Assembly: GCA_013375335.1 (NCBI GenBank)
Contig: JABXJZ010000018.1
Span: 1-12,751, forward strand
Source of the DNA: Desulfobacterales bacterium
GTDB taxonomy: Bacteria > Desulfobacterota > DSM-4660 > Desulfatiglandales > B25-G16
Direction of reading: 5' to 3'
Length of the DNA: 12,751 nucleotides
Shown here: in pieces, positions 1 to 5,815 of the stretch
Numbering within the stretch: the stretch's first letter is position 1
Layout: each line of letters starts with the position of its first letter
The notes under the pieces: generated by a model
What the model saw: the letters and a program-made list of their open reading frames with translations, nothing else
Told to the model about the DNA's origin: nothing
Databases searched by the model: none
Program-made: the position numbers and the translations under genes

Positions 1-1
1 G

Positions 2-76
2 CTGCATCCCGGAGCTTACAGGTATTACAGGGAAGCGGGCTATAATATCCCCCAGAAGCTCATGCCGATAGATTAA
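2..76 (+). CDS. TAXI-family TRAP transporter solute receptor, C-terminal fragment
   Basis: Only the last 24 codons and the TAA stop are in the window; the gene enters from the left edge. The peptide reads LHPGAYRYYREAGYNIPQKL and then MPID. The LHPGA-x-RYY-x-E-x-G pattern is the usual C-terminal signature of TAXI-type (TRAP-associated extracytoplasmic immunogenic) periplasmic solute receptors, which hand small organic anions to a DctQM-type membrane permease. The ligand cannot be told from this tail. The stop codon lies inside a stretch that resembles the far end of the adjacent insertion sequence, so the final one or two residues may have been reshaped by insertion. The family call depends on one short motif. 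Confidence 0.6.
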   Translation: MHPGAYRYYREAGYNIPQKLMPID

Positions 77-1038
77 TAGACTTATCAATTTAGAGCAGAA
101 ACCAATTGTCGATACGTAACCGTTTGAGTCGTGCAACAAGCCGTCACCAAACGGTCAAAGATGGTATCCCGACGGTGTTTAAACCGCCGATTAAACCGAT
201 ATGAGAATTCAGCCAAATATCGGTCCAGGTGTTTGCTTGACACGTGCGTGTGGGTCCCTCGAATCCAGGTTTTCAACCGAGCAATCACCCTATGAACATC
301 AGGAAAGATCTCCACTGCACGCTGACCATTGCCTACGGTCAGGGGATAGAGATTGAGATCCTGGGATAAGGATTGGTAAACAGATAAGCTATCCGAAAAG
401 ATAAGGGTATCCATCTCGACGGTATCGGTGAGAAAGCTTTTTGTCTGACGGGATGTTAATGAGGTTACTTTGCTCAAGGCCACATGACCACATCCCTTGG
501 GCCGGGACTCCACCGCCACCAGCACCGGCACTTTACTGCGAGCACCGCGGCCCCGTTTCCCGGACTTTCTCTTACCCCCGATATAGGTATCATCGAGCTC
601 AACCATACCTTGGAGCGCGTATCGGGTATCCCGGTCCTCCATGGCTTTTCGGATCTTATGGCACCAACTCCAGGCCGTTGGATAGGAGATACCCAGATCA
701 TATTGGAGTTGACGGGCAGAGGAGCCCGTGGTTCGGGTTGCCACCAGAAAGATCGCCCAAAACCAGTCCCTCAAGGGCTTTCGCGTCTTGTGAAAGATGG
801 TATGGGCGGTCAGTGAGGTCTGATGGTTACATCGCTTGCATTGATACTTTCTCCGGGAGGCGATGAGATAGGCTTGGTCATGGTCACAACGAGGACAGCG
901 AAACCCATCAGGCCACTTGCGTTTAATAAGATATCTGAGACAATCGCGCTCGGTGCGGAACCGCCGTCTGAACTGCCTAGGTGTCATCGACGTATACATA
1001 ATGCACCTCCGTTGTATAATGGTTAACGGTCCATTAAT
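72..1038. mobile_element. IS1595-family insertion sequence, approximate limits
   Basis: The limits are a proposal based on an imperfect inverted repeat. ATTAATAGAC at 72-81 on the plus strand matches ATTAATGGAC on the minus strand at 1038-1029, nine of ten bases. It continues inward as TTATCAATT on the left and TTAACCATT on the right after a 2-nt offset. The element would be about 967 bp with the transposase as its only gene, a normal size for the family. IS1595-family elements usually make 8-bp target duplications. The 8 bases outside these limits (GCCGATAG on the left, TATACAAC on the right) do not match, so the true ends may differ or the flanks have diverged. Confidence 0.45.
85..999 (-). 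CDS. IS1595/ISXO2-like DDE transposase
   Basis: A 304-residue transposase that would cut and move the insertion sequence around it. The N-terminus carries a zinc ribbon with CxxC pairs at Cys35/Cys38 and Cys54/Cys57. An HTH-like segment follows at about residues 92-120. The catalytic core has ELDDTYIGG at 134-142 (acidic pair Asp136/Asp137), a second acidic site at Asp203 in FSDSLSVYQSL, and the family signature VHRVIARLKTWIRGTH...YLAEFSYRFNRR at 235-272. This order and length match full-length IS1595-family (ISXO2-like) transposases, and no frameshift or internal stop is seen, so it may be active. ATG at 999 is preceded by GGAGGT at 5-nt spacing. A promoter-like pair lies at 1066-1037 on the same strand. 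It is transcribed toward the TAXI gene, tail to tail. Confidence 0.9.
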   Translation of the reverse strand: MYTSMTPRQFRRRFRTERDCLRYLIKRKWPDGFRCPRCDHDQAYLIASRRKYQCKRCNHQTSLTAHTIFHKTRKPLRDWFWAIFLVATRTTGSSARQLQYDLGISYPTAWSWCHKIRKAMEDRDTRYALQGMVELDDTYIGGKRKSGKRGRGARSKVPVLVAVESRPKGCGHVALSKVTSLTSRQTKSFLTDTVEMDTLIFSDSLSVYQSLSQDLNLYPLTVGNGQRAVEIFPDVHRVIARLKTWIRGTHTHVSSKHLDRYLAEFSYRFNRRFKHRRDTIFDRLVTACCTTQTVTYRQLVSALN

Positions 1039-1046
1039 TATACAAC
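1011..1046. repeat. 10-bp perfect inverted repeat at the transposase 5' side
   Basis: GTTGTATAAT at 1011-1020 is perfectly repeated in inverted form as ATTATACAAC at 1037-1046. A second, nested pair is TAATGG (1017-1022) and CCATTA (1031-1036). The arms carry TATAAT on both strands. The repeat straddles the likely right end of the insertion sequence and the -10 box of the transposase promoter, so it could be a transposase binding site, a hairpin that blocks read-through from outside, or both. Confidence 0.6.
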
Positions 1047-1066
1047 AGAAGTACTTTAGGAATCAA
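1037..1066 (-). promoter_or_regulatory. Candidate sigma70 promoter for the transposase
   Basis: Read on the minus strand: TTGATT (1066-1061), an 18-nt spacer, then a consensus TATAAT (1042-1037). Transcription would start near 1030 and run into the transposase at 999. Part of this promoter may lie outside the element if its end is at 1038. Confidence 0.45.
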
Positions 1067-1108
1067 GTTGTTAAATAATATTTTATATGCTCTGAATTGA
1101 TAACTCTA

Positions 1109-1137
1109 TTGACATATAAGCCTCATTTTCCTATACT
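1109..1137 (+). promoter_or_regulatory. Strong sigma70-like promoter for the TPR protein
   Basis: TTGACA at 1109-1114, a 17-nt spacer, and TATACT at 1132-1137: a perfect -35 box, ideal spacing and a -10 box with one mismatch. Transcription would start near 1144, leaving a leader of about 65 nt before the ATG at 1210. It lies outside the insertion sequence, so the downstream gene has its own promoter. Confidence 0.7.
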
Positions 1138-1209
1138 CCTTCCCTCAAGAAAGCGGGTTCTCATTACTTACTACTTCTGGATCGAAGCTACTCAATGAGG
1201 GGTGTAAGC

Positions 1210-1959
1210 ATGAAAAGGCTCTTATTATGGTGCGGTCTATTTTTCCTCCTTGGCTTGATCCACCCCCTGGATCTCACGGCCGAAGATTACCTGTCTAAGG
1301 CTGATGTGCTCTATGAGCAGGGAGGAATAGAGAACTACAAAGGGGCCATTGATTTATGCCTAAAGGCCTTGGAGCAAAGCCCCGATGATTACGAAGCCAA
1401 TTGGAAGTGCGCAAGGGCATATAGGGAATATGGGGAAGAGGCAAAGAGACAGGCCGTTGAAGGGTGGAAGAAAATCTGCGCAAGCTATGGCAAAGAAGGT
1501 ATGAAATATGCACAAAGGGCGATTAAGCAGGAGCCTGATAAGCCTGATGGTCACTATTATTATGCCCTGAATGTGGGGATTTACTCAGACGGTGTCAGTG
1601 TACTTACTGCCTTAGCAGAGGGCCTTAAAGGTAAAACCCAGAGTAGTTTAGAGAAGGCCTATGAGTTGGATAAGATGTATAACGAGGCCGGTCCCATGCT
1701 GGCTCTCGGCCGGTTCTGGGCTGTTGTCCCCTGGCCCTATAAGGACAAGAAAAAGGCGCTCGAATTTTACCGGGAGTACCAGACAACCCGGTATTTCAAT
1801 GAAAAGGCCGAAGGGGAAATATACCTTGCTGAATTGCTCTTGGAATTAAAGGGGAAGGGAAATAAAGAAGAGGCAAAGGCCCTGTTGGAAAAAGCCTCGC
1901 AGTCTGATGAAAAATACTTCAGAGACTGGGCCAAAAGACTTCTGAAAAAAATCGAATGA
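1210..1959 (+). CDS. Secreted TPR protein, RMD1/TatT-like
   Basis: A 249-residue protein with a signal peptide at the new N-terminus (MKRLLLWCGLFFLLGLIHPLDLTA), so it is likely periplasmic or outer-membrane associated. The rest is helical TPR-type sequence. The first repeat is near ADVLYEQGG...AIDLCLKALEQSPDDYEANWKCA, and later come LEKAYELDKMYNEAGPMLALGRFW and KKALEFYREYQTTRYF. The pattern LEKA-x-ELD-x-xYN-x-x-GP-x-x-ALGR resembles TPR proteins of the RMD1/TRAP-associated TatT type. ATG at 1210 is preferred over ATG at 1195 because AGGGG at 1198-1202 sits 7 nt upstream of it and the signal peptide then starts immediately. The closeness of a TAXI TRAP receptor gene makes a transport-accessory role possible, but that is inference. 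A generic TPR scaffold is equally likely. Confidence 0.65.
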   Translation: MKRLLLWCGLFFLLGLIHPLDLTAEDYLSKADVLYEQGGIENYKGAIDLCLKALEQSPDDYEANWKCARAYREYGEEAKRQAVEGWKKICASYGKEGMKYAQRAIKQEPDKPDGHYYYALNVGIYSDGVSVLTALAEGLKGKTQSSLEKAYELDKMYNEAGPMLALGRFWAVVPWPYKDKKKALEFYREYQTTRYFNEKAEGEIYLAELLLELKGKGNKEEAKALLEKASQSDEKYFRDWAKRLLKKIE

Positions 1960-2222
1960 TATAACGGCCTACCAAGAAAACGCCCTTCCTCAGTAGAACC
2001 TGTGATCATAGAGTTTGTAAAGGAGTATACTCTGCGTCTGGAGAATAGGATCATAATGGGCGATAGTTAACTTAATAAAGCCTGCCCCCAATACCTAGTG
2101 TGGTGAGTTTTGATTACACAACGAAACCTATAATAAATTTGACTGGTTGCCTTGGATATTTTCTGGCAAGAATACTCTGATCTGGGGATGGTGCCAGGTG
2201 TCACAACATCCATAATTATCTA

Positions 2223-2663
2223 ATGTCTATCTCAAGGTCACCTACGGATACGAGTCAGCATGGTTGGTCAGCTCGAGTGGTGGTGAGATATGGGCTTCTT
2301 CAGTTGCCCGGGTTGGCTCTGCTGGTTTTGTTTCTAGTGCTAGCTCGACGCTGGTTTGATATTCCTTCATGGTTGGTCTGGGGCTTCCTTGCATTATGGG
2401 TGCTCAAGGATGTGATACTGTTCCCCTTCGTCTGGCGCGCTTACGATCGTGATCAGCCGAGGGATAAGAATCCGCTGCTTGGTGCGCATGGCAGTGCCAG
2501 GGATCGGCTAGCTCCTTCCGGCTACATATTAGTGCATGGAGAGCTTTGGCAAGCCGAGGTGACGGAAGGCAGTCCGCCAATCGAAAAGGGTAAAGGCGTG
2601 CTCGTTCGAGGAACGCGTGGACTCACACTAATTGTTGAGCCTGACAATGAGGGAACTGGGTGA
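2223..2663 (+). CDS. NfeD-like membrane protein, short form
   Basis: A 146-residue protein with two predicted transmembrane helices at about 24-42 and 50-70, then a C-terminal domain at about 85-140. That domain reads GAHGSARDRLAPSGYILVHGELWQAE...IEKGKGVLVRGTRGLTLIVEP, which is the OB-fold of NfeD proteins (G-x-x-G-x-A, L-x-P-x-G-Y-x-x-V-x-G-E-x-W, I-x-x-G, G-L-x-L-x-V-x-P). Short NfeD proteins usually partner a stomatin/slipin-type protein in membrane quality control. No stomatin gene is next to it here. The serine protease domain of long NfeD forms is absent. No convincing Shine-Dalgarno precedes ATG 2223, and in-frame GTG codons near 2275 are alternatives that would still keep both helices. 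It appears to be transcribed on its own. Confidence 0.75.
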   Translation: MSISRSPTDTSQHGWSARVVVRYGLLQLPGLALLVLFLVLARRWFDIPSWLVWGFLALWVLKDVILFPFVWRAYDRDQPRDKNPLLGAHGSARDRLAPSGYILVHGELWQAEVTEGSPPIEKGKGVLVRGTRGLTLIVEPDNEGTG

Positions 2664-2680
2664 CAGGGCGGCAAGGAGCT

Positions 2681-2714
2681 AAAGAATGCTCTTTTAAATC
2701 TGCAACAAGATTTA
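2681..2714 (+). other. Two back-to-back hairpins before the CoA-transferase gene
   Basis: AAAG (2681-2684) pairs with CTTT (2691-2694) around the six-base loop AATGCT. Directly after it, TAAATCT (2695-2701) pairs perfectly with AGATTTA (2708-2714) around the six-base loop GCAACA. No T-run follows. Both stems are AT-rich, so the folds may be weak. Confidence 0.35.
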
Positions 2715-2772
2715 TGCGATTGTGTGTCTTAGGTTTGGCAAGAATTAGAGAGTTTTTGTCGGAGAAAGAGAT

Positions 2773-3987
2773 ATGGCACCAAGGGCTTTAGAGGGAATTC
2801 GAATCCTGGACCTTACGCGGATTTATACTGGACCTTATTGTTCGATGCTTTTTGCGGACATGGGGGCGGAAGTCATCAAAATTGAACCCCCGGGAGGGGA
2901 GCTCATCCGTGACAATCCCCCTCTGGCCAAAGAGGGCGAAGGCGGTCCTCATGATCGGAGCCGGAGCGGATATTTCTTAACCCTCAACCGGAATAAGTAC
3001 GGGATCACTTTAAACCTGAAGCACCCCAAGGGTATGGGCATTTTTAAAGAACTGGTCAAGATCGGGGATATCGTCCTGGAAAATTATGCCCCGGGAGTGA
3101 TGAAGCGCCTGGGAATAGACTATCCAGTTCTGCGTGAGATTAATCCCCGCATCATCACCTGTAGCATCAGTGGTTTTGGTCAGTGGGGTCCGTATTCCGA
3201 ACGCATCGCCTTCGATGTAATTTCCCAGGCGATGAGCGGTTTGATGTCTATCACAGGCCACCCGGGTGGCTCTCCCACACGGGTCGGGACTTCCCTGGGG
3301 GACGTAAACGCCTCCGTGCATGCTGCCTTCGCCATTATGGCGGCCCTGTGGTATCGAGAGAAGAGCGGAGTCGGTCAGTATATCGATGCTTCCATGCAGG
3401 AAGCGATGGTATCGATCCTCGAAGGAGCGATTGTGCGCTGGACGATGGGAAAGGAGCTTTTGACCCCCATCGGGTCTCACAATCCCCACGACGCCCCCAT
3501 GGGGGCTTACAAATGTAAGGATGGATACATCATAATTGCCACCGTGGGAGACGAACATTGGCATCGTTTTTGTCGAGCCATCGGAAGGCCCAAATGGGCT
3601 TCAGACCCGCAATTTCGCACCAAGCGGCAGCGCTGGGAGAAGAAGTTCATTCTGGCAGAAGAAATCGAGAAGTGGGCCGCAAATTATACGGTGGAGGAAG
3701 CGGGAGAGATTCTTGATCGCGAGCGGGTTGCCAACTCGCCGATCCTGAACATTCAGCAGGTGGTCGATGACCCTCACCTGAATGCCAGGGGATATTTTGT
3801 GGAGGTTGACCATCCCATCATCGGTAAAGCCAAAATTCCCGGGATTCCCTTCAAACTCTCAGAGACGCCGGGCGAGGTCGAACGCCCTTCTCCATTGGTC
3901 GGAGAGCACAATGAACTCATCCTGGGAAAATACCTGGGGATCAGCGGTGCCGAAGTGAAACAGCTCAAAGCAGAAGGAGTCCTCTGA
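2773..3987 (+). CDS. Family III CoA-transferase (CaiB/BaiF)
   Basis: A 404-residue cytoplasmic enzyme of the CaiB/BaiF/formyl-CoA transferase family, which moves CoA from an acyl-CoA donor to a carboxylic acid. The N-terminus has the family hallmark ALEGIRILDLTRIYTGPYCS and then MGAEVIKIEPPGG (residues 5-42). FLTLNRNKYGITLNLKHPKG at 68-87 and SGFGQWGPY at 133-141 are also typical. The catalytic aspartate is most likely Asp177 in VGTSLGDVNASVHAAFAIMAAL. The C-terminal part (HNPHDAPMGAYKCKDGYIIIA, then EEAGEILDRERVANSPILNIQQVVDDPHLNARGYF) is the normal second lobe. The length is normal. GGAG at 2761-2764 precedes the ATG. The substrate cannot be told: aromatic or fatty-acid degradation and carnitine-type pathways are all known. 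No pathway partner is adjacent. Confidence 0.9.
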   Translation: MAPRALEGIRILDLTRIYTGPYCSMLFADMGAEVIKIEPPGGELIRDNPPLAKEGEGGPHDRSRSGYFLTLNRNKYGITLNLKHPKGMGIFKELVKIGDIVLENYAPGVMKRLGIDYPVLREINPRIITCSISGFGQWGPYSERIAFDVISQAMSGLMSITGHPGGSPTRVGTSLGDVNASVHAAFAIMAALWYREKSGVGQYIDASMQEAMVSILEGAIVRWTMGKELLTPIGSHNPHDAPMGAYKCKDGYIIIATVGDEHWHRFCRAIGRPKWASDPQFRTKRQRWEKKFILAEEIEKWAANYTVEEAGEILDRERVANSPILNIQQVVDDPHLNARGYFVEVDHPIIGKAKIPGIPFKLSETPGEVERPSPLVGEHNELILGKYLGISGAEVKQLKAEGVL

Positions 3988-4133
3988 ATAGGAAAATGGC
4001 CTGGCTTCTTCACTCCTTTAATCTCAGAAAGCTCAAACGCTTTTGATTTAATTAGTAATCTGTAATAGAATTGATTTGAGCTTGAGTTTTCCATTTGGCG
4101 AGTAGTCATAACTTTCCCACTCCACCATTAAAC

Positions 4134-4149
4134 CACACTATATAGTGTG
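4134..4149. promoter_or_regulatory. Perfect 16-nt palindrome, candidate operator
   Basis: CACACTATATAGTGTG reads the same on both strands with no mismatch. It lies about 22 nt upstream of a TTGACA hexamer (4171-4176), which is a common place for an activator or repressor dimer site. No regulator gene that would obviously bind it is in the window. Confidence 0.5.
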
Positions 4150-4314
4150 CCGCTCTAAGGAAAGGAGACCTTGACAATTCCCTATTCTTTTTCAAAGATC
4201 AATCGATGATTATTACCAGCCGATTTTTCGCACCTTTTTCACCTCTAGCCCTTAAACTGAGGAAAGGTAATTGACTCAAGATCGGAATTAAGCCCTCATG
4301 ACGGTGAGTTAGTC

Positions 4315-4333
4315 TGTCCTGGCGGGCGTTTTT
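4315..4333 (+). terminator. Weak terminator-like hairpin ahead of the PAS-ANTAR start
   Basis: TGTCC (4315-4319) can pair with GGGCG (4324-4328), using two G-U pairs, around a TGGC loop, followed by TTTTT at 4329-4333. Upstream, GCCC at 4292-4295 could compete for the same GGGC, and CTCA/TGAG (4295-4298/4305-4308) enclose a six-base loop. The stem is short, so termination would be inefficient. It may be a self-attenuation site or chance. Confidence 0.3.
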
Positions 4334-4363
4334 CTATTATTAGTTCAATACGAGGAGGCTCTA

Positions 4364-5383
4364 ATGGCCAAAAAACCAAGCTACGAAGAACTGGAGGAAA
4401 GGGTCAAGGAGTTAGAAAGAAGATCTGTTGAGTTCAAGGGGGCAGAGCAAGCGCTGACAGAGAGCGAAAGCAAATACAGAGAGTTAGCTGATTTATTACC
4501 GCAAACTGTTTTCGAGATTGATGAAAAAGGCAATTTCACATTCGCTAACCGCTATGGATTTGAATCTTCCGGGTACAGCCAAGAGGATATTGACAGGGGC
4601 TTGAACGCGCTTCAACTCTTTATTCCAGAAGACAGAGAAAGAGTTGCGCGGAATATCCGAAAAATACTGAGCGGGGAAAAATCCCAGGGGCATGAATATA
4701 CAGCGTTGAGGAAAGATGGCACCACATTTCCTGTGCTCGTATACTCCAGCCCCATTATCCGCGACGACAAACCAGTTGGGTTGAGGGGTATTGTTATAGA
4801 CATGACCGAGCGCAAGCAGGCCCAGGAGGCGCTACGGGACTCTGAGGAGAAATACCGGGGGCTCTTTGAGGGTGCCAGTGATGGGATCTTCCTCGCTGAC
4901 GCAGAAACCCATATCATCCTCGATGCCAACCGACACGCAGAACGACTGATCGGTCGCCCCCGAGAGGAGCTCATCGGTATGCCTCAATCGAAGCTGCATC
5001 CTCCAGACCATGCTCAGTACTATGAGGAGAAACTCCGCAAGTATGTCCGGAAAGGCAGGGTTCTCGATCTCCAGGCAGAGGTTATCAGAAAGGATGGAGG
5101 GATCGTCCCTGTTTTCATAAGCGCCAGTGTAGTGACCATCCACGGGAGACAGGTGATGCAGGGGCTCTTCAGGGATGCCACCGAAGAGAGAGGGGTTCTC
5201 AATCTCACAGAGGAAATAACAACCAAGCAGGCCATAGATAAGGCCAAGAGGCTCCTCATGGATCGCCATGGAATCAGCGAAAAGGAGGCGATGAGTCGGT
5301 TGCAGAAAGAAAGTCGAAGGCAGAGGAGAAAGGTCAAAGAGACAGCACAGGCTGTTATCTCGTCAGAGCTAATCCTGAATTGA
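4364..5383 (+). CDS. PAS-PAS-ANTAR sensor / RNA-binding antiterminator
   Basis: A 339-residue soluble protein. Residues 1-34 form a charged helix (MAKKPSYEELEERVKELERR). PAS domain 1 spans about 35-148 (SKYRELADLLPQTVFEIDEKG...IDMTERKQAQ) and PAS domain 2 about 160-272 (SEEKYRGLFEGASDGIFLAD...LFRDATEER). Residues 281-335 are an ANTAR domain: LTEEITTKQAIDKAKRLLMDRHGISEKEAMSRLQKESRRQRR, matching the A-x-x-AK-x-x-LM, G-x-S-E-x-E-A and L-x-x-x-S signature. ANTAR domains bind paired RNA hairpins and prevent transcription termination (as in NasR, AmiR and EutV). No kinase, receiver or DNA-binding domain is present, so the output should be RNA binding controlled by PAS sensing. No haem- or FAD-binding residues can be assigned. 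The gene is alone. The next transcription unit begins with a structured leader, which makes that leader the first candidate target. The start is supported by GAGGAGG 5 nt upstream. Confidence 0.88.
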   Translation: MAKKPSYEELEERVKELERRSVEFKGAEQALTESESKYRELADLLPQTVFEIDEKGNFTFANRYGFESSGYSQEDIDRGLNALQLFIPEDRERVARNIRKILSGEKSQGHEYTALRKDGTTFPVLVYSSPIIRDDKPVGLRGIVIDMTERKQAQEALRDSEEKYRGLFEGASDGIFLADAETHIILDANRHAERLIGRPREELIGMPQSKLHPPDHAQYYEEKLRKYVRKGRVLDLQAEVIRKDGGIVPVFISASVVTIHGRQVMQGLFRDATEERGVLNLTEEITTKQAIDKAKRLLMDRHGISEKEAMSRLQKESRRQRRKVKETAQAVISSELILN

Positions 5384-5564
5384 TAGCTGTTCTTGCTTGA
5401 CTTCTGAGCTAGCCATTAGTGACGATACTAAATGGAGACAGCCTAAGACCAAGACCACAGCAATGCGTGAGGCAGCTATCTCGCGAGTCCATGACTGACC
5501 CACCCGGTCTGGGGGAACCATCAACCATTAACTTTTTTTGATTGCCTTAAGTCCGCTCTAGTGA

Positions 5565-5584
5565 CCCCGTCGGTGCTGACGGGG
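5565..5584 (+). promoter_or_regulatory. Hexaloop hairpin in the leader
   Basis: CCCCGTC (5565-5571) pairs perfectly with GACGGGG (5578-5584) around the six-base loop GGTGCT. No T-run follows, so it is not a terminator. ANTAR targets are hairpins with six-base loops carrying A at position 1 and G at position 4. This loop has G at both positions, so it is only a partial match. Confidence 0.5.
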
Positions 5585-5608
5585 AAGAAATAGAGGGCAG
5601 GTAATCGG

Positions 5609-5630
5609 GAAGGCCTTTTAAAAGGCCTTC
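5609..5630 (+). promoter_or_regulatory. Perfect 22-nt palindrome, candidate antiterminator hairpin
   Basis: GAAGGCCTTTT (5609-5619) is followed directly by its reverse complement AAAAGGCCTTC (5620-5630). As RNA it would fold with about 9 bp and a four-base loop. Its right arm is also the left arm of the terminator at 5620-5667, and its left arm matches the terminator's right arm (GAGGGCCTTTT, 5656-5666) at ten of eleven bases. The two hairpins therefore exclude each other. Confidence 0.6.
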
Positions 5631-5667
5631 AATGGACATTATGGCTGTGTCCGTGGAGGGCCTTTTT
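5620..5667 (+). terminator. Strong intrinsic terminator, possible attenuator
   Basis: The stem is AAAAGGCCTTC-A-AT-GGACA (5620-5638) paired with TGTCC-GT-G-GAGGGCCTTTT (5648-5666): about 18 pairs with one A-G mismatch and a 9-nt loop (5639-5647). The 3' arm runs into TTTTT (5663-5667). It lies about 255 nt upstream of the FecR-domain start codon. It could end transcription from the PAS-ANTAR gene, or act as the off-state of a leader switch because of the competing palindrome at 5609-5630. Confidence 0.8.
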
Positions 5668-5720
5668 GCTTTGGGACAGAGGACCACTTAAAGATCACTA
5701 GATACAGGAGAGGCGTAACC

Positions 5721-5801
5721 GTGTACGAAGCATATTATCTAGCCTTTTTTCTACCGTTCTTTTTATATCTATTTTTTCAGACTTCTCGTCCTGGCACGTG
5801 A
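5721..5801 (+). CDS. Possible small hydrophobic leader peptide (26 aa)
   Basis: A GTG-started reading frame of 26 codons ending in TGA. AGGAGAGG at 5706-5713 lies 7 nt upstream, a good ribosome binding site. The product begins MYEAYYLAFFLPFFLYLFF and ends in a short polar tail (QTSRPGT), so it could be one membrane-spanning helix. Its stop codon falls inside the hairpin at 5779-5815, so a ribosome translating it would melt that structure. Against it: the hydrophobic run comes from a T-rich stretch that can produce Phe/Leu codons by chance, and I recognise no family. Confidence 0.25.
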   Translation: MYEAYYLAFFLPFFLYLFFQTSRPGT

Positions 5802-5815
5802 GGATGAGGAGGTCT
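5779..5815 (+). promoter_or_regulatory. Long hairpin hiding a GAGGAGG sequence
   Basis: AGACTTC-TCGTCCT (5779-5792) pairs with AGGATGA-(G)-GAGGTCT (5801-5815): 14 pairs, two of them G-U, with one bulged G and the 8-nt loop GGCACGTG. The 3' arm contains GAGGAGG (5806-5812), a ribosome-binding-site sequence, but no standard start codon lies at a good distance from it. No T-run follows on either strand. Confidence 0.5.

Larger units (their letters stand above)
3988..4363. other. Non-coding stretch before the PAS-ANTAR gene
   Basis: A stretch of 376 nt without a supported gene. It holds a 16-nt perfect palindrome (4134-4149), a TTGACA hexamer at 4171-4176 with only a poor -10 (AAAGAT, 4194-4199) at 17 nt, and a small terminator-like hairpin at 4315-4333. 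GAGGAGG at 4352-4358 is the ribosome binding site of the next gene, 5 nt before its ATG. No clear terminator for the CoA-transferase gene was found. Confidence 0.6.

Noticed and set aside
441..866. A 141-codon plus-strand frame opposite the transposase
   Set aside because: It lies entirely antisense to a well-supported transposase gene, has low-complexity Pro-rich sequence and matches no family I know.
2110..2134. TTGATT and TATAAT as a promoter for the NfeD-like gene
   Set aside because: The spacer is only 13 nt, too short for sigma70; TATAAT alone is weak evidence.
5397..5429. TTGACT with GATACT as the exopolysaccharide promoter
   Set aside because: Spacing of 21 nt is outside the usual range.
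5533..5539. T7 run as a terminator for the PAS-ANTAR gene
   Set aside because: No convincing stem lies directly before it; only 4-bp pairings such as GACC/GGTC at a distance.
5505..5584. GGGGGAACC and CCCCGTC blocks reminiscent of a ydaO (c-di-AMP) riboswitch
   Set aside because: The conserved GGGGTGAAT and GTCAGCTAACC blocks are absent and the order of elements does not fit.
5792..5807. TGGCAC as a sigma54 -24 element
   Set aside because: No TTGC-type -12 element follows at the required spacing.
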